Assembly: GCF_000328475.2 (NCBI RefSeq) | Contig: NC_026486.1 | Coordinates: forward strand, 62,001-126,000 | Length of the DNA: 64,000 nucleotides | Source: Mycosarcoma maydis | Lineage: Eukaryota; Basidiomycota; Ustilaginomycetes; Ustilaginales | Direction: 5' to 3' | Made by a program: the position numbers and the translations under genes | Part shown: one piece after another, positions 21,183-31,181 of the stretch | How the letters are laid out: every line of letters starts with the position of its first letter | How positions within the stretch are numbered: the stretch's first letter is position 1 | The notes under the pieces: generated by a model | The model's database searches: none | The model's input: only the letters and a program-made list of their open reading frames with translations | What the model was told of the DNA's origin: nothing

Positions 21183-22454
21183 ATGTCCGATCCGTACCAT
21201 TACACTTCGGCGGCGGACGCGTATAGCACGCCTCACACCACTGGCCACCAGCACGACTATCCGGTGCGACGCTCAATCGAGTCGGCGGCTCTGCCCGTCG
21301 CAGGCACCGGAGCGTACGATGCACGTCCGATCCATTCCAACGGCTACACGCGCGCACCTGGAGAGGAGCATCATGCGGATGAGGACGACGACGACGACGA
21401 CCAAGACTGGAACGTCTATGACGATTTCAACATGACTCGAGCGTTGGCTCATGGCTCGTCGACGTCGGCACTGGCTCTGGCGAGCCAGAAGGATGCGTAT
21501 TGGGACGCAAGCAAACCGTCGCTCCTCGAGACACCGTATTCCGACACCCCTGCCAACCGCAAGTCGCTGCTCTCGTCCGAGGCGTTTGGCTTTGACGTTC
21601 GCAACGCCGACCCCCGTCGCTCGGTCGTGCAGCACCACCCAACCCACGCTGCGGGTGCTAATCGAAACAGCCAGTTCTCCTCGGCTCCTCCCAATGCGAT
21701 CAGCGGCATGGGTCCACAGCATGCAGACTCGACCACCGGAATCGAACTCATTACGGTCCCTGCTCTGGGCACCGAATACACAAAGGAGGAGTTGCGCGAC
21801 ATGACGCGTGTCTCGAAACGTCGGCGCAAGCGGTCCCACCGAAAGAAACGTTGCCAACTCTGGGTCTCTGGCCAGGACCATCTTTGGGGCTGGTTGAGCC
21901 CGCGCGTGGCCGTGTTTATTGCGTTTTTTGTGCTGCTCGCTCTGGGAATCATGCTGTTCTTTGTGATCCCGCGCGTGCCGACGTTTGCGATCTTGTCGAC
22001 GAATCCGGTCACGGCAATCCCGAATGGAGCTAGCATGAAGGTCTCGCATTCGCCCACCAACTTTTCCATGACGATGGGCTTCAACCTGCGCGCCAACAAC
22101 CGTAATGGCTGGATTCCGACGCATGCCACCGACCTCACATTGGAAGTGACCGACCTCAGCACGTACCAGAAGGTGGGAAAAGGCTCGATGGAATCGATCT
22201 CGTTCGCAGCTCGCACCAATACCCCGTTCAATTTTGCGGTGGAAATGAGCTACGTCAGTTTAAACGCAAGCGGCGACCAGACGTTTCAGAACTGGTACCA
22301 GGGCTGCGGCGCGCACTACGAGGGCTCCACACGTCCCACGCTGAACGTCGCCTTGAAGCTCGGCATGAACGTCAGAGGCTTGATTGGAAGAAAGACCACC
22401 AGTACCCAGATCAGCAACGTCGTCTGCCCTTTCACCTTGCAGGCGTATCAGTAG
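21183..22454 (+). CDS. Single-pass membrane protein with LEA2-like outer domain
   Basis: 423 residues. The frame extends upstream, but MSDPYHYTSAADAY at 21183 is preferred because the 40 residues before it show no typical start context. The N-terminal 220 residues are disordered, with an acidic patch (EDDDDDDQD) near 65. They end in a basic cluster (SKRRRKRSHRKKR), followed by a transmembrane helix at about 240-263 and a 160-residue Asn/Ser/Thr-rich domain. The basic-before-helix order predicts a type II protein with the C-terminus in the lumen or outside. That domain (NPVTAIPNG, then FSMTMGFNLRANNRNGW) resembles the beta-sandwich of LEA-2 / TMEM106-like proteins. Function unknown; a vacuolar or cell-surface site is inferred. 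Confidence 0.82.
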   Translation: MSDPYHYTSAADAYSTPHTTGHQHDYPVRRSIESAALPVAGTGAYDARPIHSNGYTRAPGEEHHADEDDDDDDQDWNVYDDFNMTRALAHGSSTSALALASQKDAYWDASKPSLLETPYSDTPANRKSLLSSEAFGFDVRNADPRRSVVQHHPTHAAGANRNSQFSSAPPNAISGMGPQHADSTTGIELITVPALGTEYTKEELRDMTRVSKRRRKRSHRKKRCQLWVSGQDHLWGWLSPRVAVFIAFFVLLALGIMLFFVIPRVPTFAILSTNPVTAIPNGASMKVSHSPTNFSMTMGFNLRANNRNGWIPTHATDLTLEVTDLSTYQKVGKGSMESISFAARTNTPFNFAVEMSYVSLNASGDQTFQNWYQGCGAHYEGSTRPTLNVALKLGMNVRGLIGRKTTSTQISNVVCPFTLQAYQ

Positions 22455-22689
22455 TGTTTTTCTCTATTTGTTTCACACAGCCTCAATGGACACTTTGCTT
22501 TTCATCGTTAGCGCATGTCTGCCGGGTCTGCAACACGCGCCCGTGACGCAACCAACGGCGGTCTGGCTGCAAGACAGCGCGGCTTGTTTGACGAATTGTC
22601 TCGCTTCTTGCACGGTATGGTGGACACTGTGGCATTCACATTCACGAATCGTGAGTGACAATTTGGACTGGTGACTGACGTGGCTAGTG

Positions 22690-25600
22690 CTACTGAGAGT
22701 GTTGGCTGAGAGCCCAAACTTGGTGGGCGTGATGCGAGAGGTCGGGGTTGCGCAGTTTGGTGAGGTGGCAGAGCTCCCATAGGATGGTCTGGCCACTCTC
22801 GAGCACGGCGGTGGTGGCGAGGTTGTTGCCGAGCGCCTGGTAGCTGCCGTTGCGCGAGCGGTCTTCGAGGTCCAAGAGCGCGAGCTGCGTCGCCGACGCC
22901 GAGGTCGACGGTTTCGTCACAAGCTGCGCTATCAGGCGCACCACTTTTCCCGCACCCGAAGCGCCCAGATGGAGCGAGATAATCGCCAGACGTTTGGCGA
23001 ACGCGGCGAGCAGCTGCGGATGAAATCGCGTGCGCGAGCCGATCAGGATCGAATACAGCGAGTCTAACGCCAGATCTACAATGCTCGAGTCCGAGCGCGA
23101 GCCCGACGAAACTGAAACATGCGCTTCGTTGACAAAAGGAAGGTAGAAGAGCGTGTAGTAGAAATGCCCAAGCACATCGGTCAGATCCAGATTGAGCATC
23201 GATCCCTCCGCCTGTCCGAGAAACAGATCAAACGTCGTCTTGAGCGCCAGTACCATGTGCCGGATGCTTCGACTGAGCGTAGTTTGGTCGAGCAACACAT
23301 TGTCCACTTGCGCTTGCGCTTGGCTATCGGAATCGGACGCGTCGCCATCCATCTCGGTGTGCTCGCCTGGCTCCTCGAGTAAGGCCGCATTGACAGCAAT
23401 GTGCTTCTTCAAAACATCGAGCAGATCTCGGAAGAAATCCACATTGACCCGATGCGCGTACATACTCAGCCCTTTCAACGTACTCTCCAGGACCCGCAAA
23501 CCTACCTGGCCTACGTCGCGCTTGAGCACGCTGAAGTACAGCACAAAGACCAACTTCAACGTTTCGGTCTGGTTCCTCTCCCTCTCTTGCAGATCCACGG
23601 TGGCTTCGGCCTCCTTCATCTCTTGTTCGATCTGCTTGAGTTGCTTCTGCTTCTTGAGCTGTTTCTTGCTGACGTGCGTTGCGAGTCCCTTGCGCACGTC
23701 TTTCGACGTCGACGCCTTTCCACCGCCTTTGCCCGATTTCTTGGCCTCGCGCGCCTTCATCGCAGCGCGTCGTTCGGCGTACACTTGTCGCTCGCGTGCA
23801 GCCTCGGCGTCAGGGTCCGTGGTCGTGGTTGTCGACGACCGTTTCTTGCCGAGCTCATCACGCAGTCGCAGGTGTAGCAGAATGTCGAGCACGCGCGAGT
23901 TGACCTTGTACCTTCGTTCCTTGGTCATTCGATGGATCAAGCGCACCACTTCGAGCGCCACTTCGCCATTCAGGTCCGACAAGACCACGCACGAGATCGC
24001 TTGGTAGCACGACTCTTCTAGCTCGCCCCACGTGCGGCGCGACATGCGCGCCACGACAACACCGAGGATGTTGGTGCGAAAGTTGAAGTGCACCGCCCGT
24101 GTAGCAAGCGTAGTAAACACCTTGATAGCCGCCTTCTCTAACGCCGGTGAGGACGCTGGTGACACGCGACGCTTGCCGTCATGTGTTGTCGTGCTGCTCA
24201 CCTTGACCTCGACCTCGCACAGCTGCAGGAATTGCTTGTACACTTGCACCAAGCCACTCTCGAATTCCCTGCGCCTAGCTACGTCCTGTCCGACCTTTTC
24301 CTCCTTCTCCTTGTCGGTCAAGCTTCGAATCCTGTACGCCGGCAGAATGTCGACAAACACGGCCAGCATCGAGAGCATCGCCAACTGCCTCACCGACACG
24401 GGCACGTCGATCTTGATCGGTCGAGCCGTGTGCGGAGCGCGTTTCGCCTTGGCCTCAGCTTGCTCGAGCCTGATCTCGGCGATCTTTTCGGGCGGAGCCG
24501 AGATGGTAGGTGCTGCAAACACGGCGAGACGTCGAAGCAGGCCCAAGTTGACTTCCGGGTCGGCCACAATTTGCGAGGCGAGCGAGGCGATCTGGTTGCG
24601 TGCGAGGACCAGAGTCTGTTTCTGTGCGCCAAGCAGCGCAGTTCGGTAGGATTCAAGCACGGCTTTTCGGTTCGAGCCCACAGCGCGCGGTGGCGCCGGT
24701 AGGCGGCATGCGTGCGACGTGAGCACGATCTCGTACGGCGCCGTAAGGTTGAATCGCGACGAGTGCGTGATCGAGGACAACGTAACAGGCGTCGACGTCG
24801 CAGCTGCAGGCTCCTCGTCCGAGTCACTGTCGGCGCTACGCGGCAGAGGCGCGTGGACGGCTCGACTGGATACAGCTCGTTTGGAAGCGCAAGCATTGTC
24901 GTCATTATGATCATGGTCGTCGTCGTCGATCCAAGAATCGAGTTGTTCCGCTTCGCTATCCTGTCGATCCTCGTGCTGCTCGCCTTGGCCTTGATCGAGG
25001 TGATCCAGATCGATATCGTCGTCACTGCTATCTGCATCGTTCTGTGAAACAGGGCGCTCGAGTTTGCGAATGGGCAACTTGGCATTCAACCGTTTCTGCC
25101 TCTCCAACTCGGCTTGGTACTGCTCTCTCGCGTTGCGCTTGTCGAGCCTCGCCAGATACGCCGCTTCGGCATCTTGACGCTCGGCGCCAGCCCGATTTCC
25201 GGTCGAGTTTCGGCTGGTTTCCAGCACACCGGCGTCTTGGTCAGACAAGGCATCAACCTCGTCGCCTTCAGACACGTCGCTGTACTCTTGGAAGTTTTTC
25301 TTTTCTGCGTGGGTTGGCCGCGACCGAATTTGCTGCTCTGCGTCGGAGAAATCATGGCTATCATCGTCATCGTCATCGTCGTCATCGGACCATGGCTGTG
25401 TTAGGCTCGCCTTGTTCTCGGCGATGATTCTCTTCCTCTGCTCTTCAAACTGGCGTCTATCGGAACGTTTGAGCAGCTTAGCCTTGTGCTTTGCAAGCTT
25501 CTGCGAGACGTCGAGTGCCTTGTTGTTGTCGAGGCCGGAGAGGAACCCCAAGTTGGCTGCAGAGACCGTCTTGAGCTTTGTCTTGTCGTGCAGCTGCACA

Positions 25601-25908
25601 TCCGTATCCTCGTCGCTGGCAGCGTGCTCGGACGAGACATGCGAGGCTTCGTCGGATTCGGGTTCGTATTCGGGCTCGTGCGCACGTGCTATCAGTCGTT
25701 GCTGCTTCTGCTTCAGACCGTATGAAGCGTGGGCGTCTTTCGAATCGGATTCATCCTCGTCGTCCGATCGGCGAATGTACATGTCGAGCTGTGCAGCGAG
25801 TTTGGGCACTTTGCGTACAGGCGCTTTTCGAGCCGATGTTTTGGTGGTTGAGCATCTGCTCGTGCTACTTCCAGCAGCTGAGGCAGCTGCTTTACGTTTG
25901 GGCGGCAT
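22690..25908 (-). CDS. NOC3: Nucleolar complex protein 3 (NOC3)
   Basis: 1072 residues, single exon, starting MPPKRKAAASAAG. The N-terminal 400 residues are acidic and basic low complexity with several DDDD/SDDD runs. Around residues 440-560 is the NOC3 core (SQIVADPEVNLGLLRRLAVF, then IKIDVPVSVRQLAMLSMLAVF and DILPAYRIRSL). The C-terminal half carries the CBF/NOC-type helical repeats and ends with the family-like segment SYQALGNNLATTAVLESGQ. In yeast Noc3 works with Noc2 in maturation and nuclear export of 60S pre-ribosomes and also helps load MCM at origins. A central Lys/Glu coiled segment (about 715-790) is visible. It is convergent with the upstream membrane protein gene (235 bp between stops) and divergent from the DnaJ gene. 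Confidence 0.93.
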   Translation of the reverse strand: MPPKRKAAASAAGSSTSRCSTTKTSARKAPVRKVPKLAAQLDMYIRRSDDEDESDSKDAHASYGLKQKQQRLIARAHEPEYEPESDEASHVSSEHAASDEDTDVQLHDKTKLKTVSAANLGFLSGLDNNKALDVSQKLAKHKAKLLKRSDRRQFEEQRKRIIAENKASLTQPWSDDDDDDDDDSHDFSDAEQQIRSRPTHAEKKNFQEYSDVSEGDEVDALSDQDAGVLETSRNSTGNRAGAERQDAEAAYLARLDKRNAREQYQAELERQKRLNAKLPIRKLERPVSQNDADSSDDDIDLDHLDQGQGEQHEDRQDSEAEQLDSWIDDDDHDHNDDNACASKRAVSSRAVHAPLPRSADSDSDEEPAAATSTPVTLSSITHSSRFNLTAPYEIVLTSHACRLPAPPRAVGSNRKAVLESYRTALLGAQKQTLVLARNQIASLASQIVADPEVNLGLLRRLAVFAAPTISAPPEKIAEIRLEQAEAKAKRAPHTARPIKIDVPVSVRQLAMLSMLAVFVDILPAYRIRSLTDKEKEEKVGQDVARRREFESGLVQVYKQFLQLCEVEVKVSSTTTHDGKRRVSPASSPALEKAAIKVFTTLATRAVHFNFRTNILGVVVARMSRRTWGELEESCYQAISCVVLSDLNGEVALEVVRLIHRMTKERRYKVNSRVLDILLHLRLRDELGKKRSSTTTTTDPDAEAARERQVYAERRAAMKAREAKKSGKGGGKASTSKDVRKGLATHVSKKQLKKQKQLKQIEQEMKEAEATVDLQERERNQTETLKLVFVLYFSVLKRDVGQVGLRVLESTLKGLSMYAHRVNVDFFRDLLDVLKKHIAVNAALLEEPGEHTEMDGDASDSDSQAQAQVDNVLLDQTTLSRSIRHMVLALKTTFDLFLGQAEGSMLNLDLTDVLGHFYYTLFYLPFVNEAHVSVSSGSRSDSSIVDLALDSLYSILIGSRTRFHPQLLAAFAKRLAIISLHLGASGAGKVVRLIAQLVTKPSTSASATQLALLDLEDRSRNGSYQALGNNLATTAVLESGQTILWELCHLTKLRNPDLSHHAHQVWALSQHSQ

Positions 25909-26356
25909 GGTCGTGAGCAGCTATGATGCAGTGTGCCAATGTACAGAGCAAAGGTCAAGTACGCTTAGAAGAAACAGCCAGACATCAAGAATCACCAAGG
26001 CTAACCGTAATCCCTTGGCTCTGCAACCAAACATGAAAGCGCCAAGGGAAAAATCACAAAGCAGTCCACCACTCGTCACTGAAACAGAGATTCGTGAAAT
26101 TTCAAAAAAATTCGGCGTTGCATCAATCACGAATCACGAATCACGAATCACGAATCACGAATCACGAATCCCGAATCGGGAATCGGGAATTGTGAATCCG
26201 AATGAGTCGTGCTTATGTAATACATGTTTTCAAATATGCACGCTCATGAGGCGCTGGAATGTGCCAACCTTGATCGATCAAGCTAACCACCACTAACGCA
26301 CAACGCAGCACACCCTTTCTCGAAAGTGGCGTCCGCTTTGTATCAATCTGGACAAG
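25909..26356. promoter_or_regulatory. Divergent promoter NOC3 / DnaJ with heptamer array
   Basis: 448 bp separate two divergent start codons, so both promoters must lie here. The most conspicuous element is a 46-bp heptamer array (26125-26170) followed by decayed units to about 26200. No clear TATA box was found. Confidence 0.6.
26125..26170. repeat. Heptamer array (AATCACG)n, about 6 units, then decayed units
   Basis: Plus-strand unit AATCACG, the complement of CGTGATT. Beyond 26170 the array continues as variants (CCGAATC, GGGAATC, TGTGAAT), suggesting an older, diverging flank. Confidence 0.95.
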
Positions 26357-27853
26357 ATGAAAGCGGATCTGCTTCAGTTTGGATCCATGCTCACGTGGTG
26401 GTGGTTGCCATCGCTCGGCTCGCAAGTGCTACTTAACGTGAGCTATACTCTACGCATCCTGACACCTCCACCGCCTGGCTCGGCTGGTCAACGCAACAAG
26501 CATGTCCAACTGGCACGCACGATCGTGATTCTGGGGACGTTGGTGTACCAGATGGTGCAAGCGGCGATGGAGGCGCCACCGAACTACTACGAGCTTCTGG
26601 CACTACCGCTGGATGTGGATGTGGAAGGCGTACGTCGATCGTTTCGTTCGGTGGCGCGCAAGTACCATCCTGACAAAGTGGGTGAGGCAGGCGAGGCGCT
26701 GTTCATAGTGGCACGACGCGCGCACGATGTGCTTTCGGATCCCAACAAGCGCTTCGGCTACGACCGATTTGGCGACGGTGTAGCTGATTGGAGTGAGTGT
26801 GAGTCGCAGCGCGATTTTCTGCGTCGTGGACTCACCGGCATGGTGGCATTCTACACAATTAACCCTGCCATGTACGCGATATTCGGCTATTTCAACGGCG
26901 CAGGAGCAAGTGGTGTCTCTTTCTGGCGTCTAGCATCGCTCCTGTCCATGCTCGCCCTGGAACTCTGCCTATTGGTCAGCCCAGACTATCCAACATGGAT
27001 GTCACTCCTGTTGCCCAACACGACCATCTTTGATATACGCCAATTGCTTCGCTCTCTGTTTGTCAACTTCTTCTTTGCATCCATCCAGCTCAGTGCCGCA
27101 TTGGACGTGCTCGAATATGCAGACTCTCCTCCATTGAGGAACAGTGCCGATAGAGCAAGAACCGCCGAGGCACACTTGACAGCGATCAGGGCGAGAGCAC
27201 AGGCATTGGACAAAATATCTGAAGCACTCAAGACCGGAATGCTACAAAGCTTGGCGAGCGAGCTAAGACCGTTCCGGGACAGAGCAAACGAGGTGGATGA
27301 TGACGAGAAGGGGGAGGCGTTAAGCAAGATGAGTAGGCAGGAGCAAGTGTTGTTCGCCAAGATCGATAGGGTGCTGTTGGGCAGGAGCTTGATTGAGCAG
27401 CATCCGCAATTGATGGCTATGGCTCACGAGGATGGTCAGCACGTCAAGGTAGAGGAGCAAGCGCAAGCGGAGACGGACGAACCGATCAAGGTCAAGCAAG
27501 AGATGTCGGAGCCAGATTCGCCCGAGACCAGCATCGCGCCGAAAGCGGGACCGGTGCATGACACTGGCGGCCTTGTCAAGGCAGAAGTCTCGGAGGAATG
27601 TTTAGCCGGAACAGCGGCGGTGCGGATGCCAGATGACGCGCCTGGATCCGAGCGATCCGAGGTGGATCCGACATGTGCACGCGCACAACACGTGTCGGAC
27701 AGTGCAATCGAAGCAAAGCGTTGCGAACAGTACGCTCCAGATACCTCGCCGACTGAGGCAGTCACGGCGAGTGCAGCGGATGCAACCACTGCAACGGCTG
27801 CAGCAGCAGCTGCTAGTCAGAGCGACGCGCATTCGCGTTACGACGGCGCATAA
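26357..27853 (+). CDS. Membrane-anchored DnaJ-domain protein
   Basis: 498 residues starting MKADLLQFGSMLTWWWLPSL. The J domain spans about 76-140, with the required HPD tripeptide at 104-106 (KYHPDKVG). Hydrophobic segments lie before it (about 13-33 and 53-70) and after it (about 155-175, 185-205 and 220-245), so the J domain is tethered to a membrane, probably the ER. The C-terminal 150 residues are acidic and low complexity with Ala runs. J proteins stimulate Hsp70 ATPase; ER-membrane J proteins assist translocation, folding or degradation. Which Hsp70 and which side of the membrane are not decided by the sequence. It shares a divergent promoter with NOC3. Confidence 0.88.
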   Translation: MKADLLQFGSMLTWWWLPSLGSQVLLNVSYTLRILTPPPPGSAGQRNKHVQLARTIVILGTLVYQMVQAAMEAPPNYYELLALPLDVDVEGVRRSFRSVARKYHPDKVGEAGEALFIVARRAHDVLSDPNKRFGYDRFGDGVADWSECESQRDFLRRGLTGMVAFYTINPAMYAIFGYFNGAGASGVSFWRLASLLSMLALELCLLVSPDYPTWMSLLLPNTTIFDIRQLLRSLFVNFFFASIQLSAALDVLEYADSPPLRNSADRARTAEAHLTAIRARAQALDKISEALKTGMLQSLASELRPFRDRANEVDDDEKGEALSKMSRQEQVLFAKIDRVLLGRSLIEQHPQLMAMAHEDGQHVKVEEQAQAETDEPIKVKQEMSEPDSPETSIAPKAGPVHDTGGLVKAEVSEECLAGTAAVRMPDDAPGSERSEVDPTCARAQHVSDSAIEAKRCEQYAPDTSPTEAVTASAADATTATAAAAAASQSDAHSRYDGA

Positions 27854-28012
27854 GACCTTGTACTTTAGCTCGCGATTTACATATCGACAAGACCAGATGC
27901 TTTGCTTTGTACTGCTCCTTCCTGCCCTTTGATGTGGTTGGCTGTAAGGCGAAGCATGTTGCAAGTAAGAAATCGTGAGTACGAAAGGAAACGATACGGT
28001 GCATAGTGCATC

Positions 28013-28047
28013 CGTGATTTGTGATTCGTGATTCGTGATTCGTGATT
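28013..28047. repeat. Heptamer array (CGTGATT)n
   Basis: Five consecutive 7-bp units on the plus strand, the second with one change (TGTGATT). Confidence 0.93.
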
Positions 28048-28176
28048 GCGGATCGCAGACACGCGATATTAGTGTACCTTGTTAGACCGCGGAGCTTTTT
28101 TCACTGCTTGAACCGACACGCAAGCACGAAAGAGTTAAAGATTACAATCCAAGTCTGATGTACGATTGGTATTCAC

Positions 28177-28224
28177 GATTGGTATTCTAGACACCCTTTT
28201 GGTACAGTGGTTAAGCTTCAAGTG
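28177..28224 (+). repeat. 48-bp dispersed element, copy 1 (A-box-like core)
   Basis: Matches 57156-57203 at 42 of 48 positions. It contains TGGTACAGTGGTTAAGC, which resembles the D-arm / A box of a tRNA gene, but no B box or foldable cloverleaf follows. It could be a tRNA relic, a SINE fragment or another conserved element. Confidence 0.75.
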
Positions 28225-30027
28225 AAAGCCACGGGTGACGAGTGCAAGATCGCGAATCGCCGGTGCAGCTCGGCGCGGTGCTCCAAGCGAGACGAGCGCG
28301 TGGGTGAGTCGGAACTGTCCAGCGAGGCACAAGGCGAAACGTGAATGGGCGCACTTGTTTGGCAAGCGAAGCAGGCGGCTTTTGTTGCAGTCACGAGTTG
28401 GAACTTAGCTCGCAGTGAGGCGCCACGCGCCACGTTGACGTCGGTTCGAAAGGCTTTCCCACGCCGAGAGACTCTCGCTTCCCGCTTCCATGTCGGTGCG
28501 CTTTCGCTTTCATTCGAGTGTCACCGTGCGCGCAAAGTGGCAAAAAACCCAATACGGGTTACATGCAAGGAGCGTCGCCTGTGACTTGGCGTCTCTCCCT
28601 TATGACATTTATCTGCTCGTTCCCTGTCTCTCTCTTTCCGTCTCGGATGAGTGCAGTACTGAACTGACGAGGTTGAGGCTTGGTCGGGATTGGCTGCGTG
28701 TCACTGGCAGGTGGGTCTGGTGACAGAGGAGGTGGAAGCGAAGGCGCGCGAGAAGGGTGAGCGTGTAGCATGCTCTGGAGGTGGCGTCTGGTGAAAGCCA
28801 CATTGCAGATCGTGATTGTAAATCGTGGGTGAGTGACGAGTTCTGTCCTTGTGTCCAGACGTGAGAGTGCAGTGCAGTGCAGTGCAGTGCAATGCAGCGT
28901 GAATTGTCAAGCGTCAACTCCGCTCTGCTCTCCGATGATCTTTCGCGATTCAAGTTGACTTGGGATTTACAAAAACAAATATGAAACCAAAATCAAGCAC
29001 CGAAGTGCGCTCACACGGGTCGTCGGATTGACCGAGATTCCGCCCACCTTGGCTGAGACAGAGAGACCACTCTGCACGGCTTTGTCAGTAGCGAGCGATC
29101 GATCAAGAGCGGACGGAACGCTACTGCTTCCGGTCGCAGCGTGTGGTGGCGTAGCTCGATCGCACCTCTACCAGATGTCCATGTTGGCATTGTCGCGCCT
29201 CCTGCTGGTAAAACGTGCGAGGCTAAGCGATGCAGTGTAGAGCTGGACACTGCACATGTACAAACAAAACCGCCAAAGACGCCGGGCTGCGCATACCGAG
29301 GCGGCCATTGAGCGACCGCTTGGCTGCACGCTGTTTATGATCACTGTGGCCAGCAACTCAGGATGGGGCGGCATTTGGGCAAGAGAGGCTCAATGCCAGG
29401 CACGCGCTTGTGACCGTGATGGGCGATTGCATCGCATTGCACGGCGTTGCAGGCCACGACGTCAAGCTAACTTTGTGGGGATGGAGCACGATGCAGCTCG
29501 CTTGTGCCTGCATTTTCGGGCTCCGTGCTGCCGAGTTGAGCGCAAGGCTTGTATGCTCACATGCAGAAAGCAGCTCGGCTCTCGAACCAGCCAACGCGAG
29601 CGACATGTCCAAGACAAGCTGTCCAGTGTCAGAATGACCAAGCTATCATGTGGTCAACCCGACAGCCCAGTCGGACGGGCACAACGAGCGGTGATCGTAT
29701 TCACAATTGTACCGCCTGAGCGGCTATCACAGCCAGGCCAAGCAACGCACCGCAACGCACCGCAACGCAATGCGGGCGGGTTGGGTTTGAGGCTTTTGTT
29801 GGGCGTTGAACCTAAGCGTGACCGGCGTCAGCACGATGGCTTCCAGTGTACCGAGCCATCGAGGCTTGGCTGTTGCGAGCGAAAAAGCGATTTTCGACAG
29901 GTGTGCTGTTCAGCTAGCAGCTCGGCTACAAGATGGCCACCTGCAGCTCGTCTACGTCCACAGCCATGTGATGGTGTATGCAAGTTCCTGTCACGCGTCA
30001 TGGACTCGGAGGCAGCGTGCAATCCGC

Positions 30028-30105
30028 AATCGTGAATGAATCGTGAATCGTGAATCGTGAATCGTGAATCGTGAATCGTGAATCGTGAATCGTGAATCAC
30101 GAATG
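30028..30105. repeat. Heptamer array (CGTGAAT)n with strand switch
   Basis: About nine units of CGTGAAT on the plus strand. At about 30091-30104 the array turns over into the opposite orientation (CGTGAATCACGAAT). Confidence 0.95.
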
Positions 30106-31181
30106 TTGGATGTGCTGGACTTGCAGACTCACAGACTCACCAACTGCAACGTTGGCAGTCACAGTGCGCTCGCTGTATGCTGTCGACGCAAAGATGAAAG
30201 GTGAAATTTTTCACAAACAATCACAACTGTGAATCGTCAATTGTCAATCGTGAATCACAAATCGGAATTTCGTCGTGCGTAATGAAACAGTCATCCAGCG
30301 CCAAGAGCATTCAGAAACAGATAACTTACAGAAACAAAAACAAAATGAATTTTACCAACCACAATACAGCAAGTTACACACATCGCCTGCCGAAAGACAT
30401 GAGATGACCGACTCGGTGAATCGGATTCGATTTTATCCGCTGAATTTGTATTTGTGTTTTATCTCGGCGTTTCTATTTATTTATTATTTTATTTTTTTGG
30501 TTCTTTTCTGTTTGGGCGTGTTTGGTGGTCACGGGTGTGCTGCCGCCAAAGTGACGACGCCGCTCCTCACTCCGTTACTCGGTATTCACTCGTTCAGTCA
30601 TGAGTGGCTCCGTGGTTCGGTGGCTCGGTGGCTCGGTTGCTTGCTCGCCACTCATTCTCGTCGATGATTTGGCGTTGGCTTCGGCGAAGCGTCCTTCTCA
30701 ACACCATCCATCGTTCCACGCTCGTGCCTCTCGATCAGCACACTCTCTCTCACACGCCGCACGTTCTTCTTTCGCCGTCACATCCACGCTTGTTGTCACC
30801 ACGAACCATCACGTACGCTCTCCTACGTTGGTGACACCTTCGATACGCTGTCATCCTAGCCTTGTTGATCTCGACCCCTACATAGGTACATGCGACCCAT
30901 GCGTGCTATCTGAGCATCGCGCTCCTTGCTTGTCACACGCACCACATCCACGTACTCGCACTCGATGGCGTTTTTCTCGTCCACGGCTGTTTCCGTGACT
31001 TTGCTTGTCTAGTCGGCCCACGCTCTCCACCTTGCATGCCGCAGCATATCCATCCCTCTTTCTAGCATTCGCATCGTCGCGCTTTATTCTACGCTGCTTT
31101 GCGTTTCTCCGCCTCCTTCATCCCCGTCCTCGTTTCCTTGCTTTGGATCCGCTCTCGTCCTCCACCCACACCCGCGCCACC

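Larger units (their letters stand above)
27854..31181. other. Long intergenic region with repeats and a 48-bp element
   Basis: About 3.3 kb with no supported gene. Contents are: a heptamer array at 28013-28047; a 48-bp element with an A-box-like core at 28177-28224 that recurs at 57156-57203; a GTGCA pentamer run at about 28867-28890; a heptamer array at 30028-30105; AT-rich DNA at about 30440-30510; and a pyrimidine-rich leader at about 30700-31180 before the GPCR gene. A 259-codon plus-strand frame at 29256-30035 lacks domain or composition support. Confidence 0.6.

Noticed and set aside
29256..30035. 259-codon plus-strand open frame
   Set aside because: No domain, composition unlike neighbouring proteins, cysteine and arginine scattered at random, and overlapping frames of similar length on the other strand.
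10012..30105. Interstitial telomeric repeats
   Set aside because: The units CGTGATT/CGTGAAT do not match TTAGGG-type telomeres known from smut fungi, and arrays are short, scattered and in both orientations.
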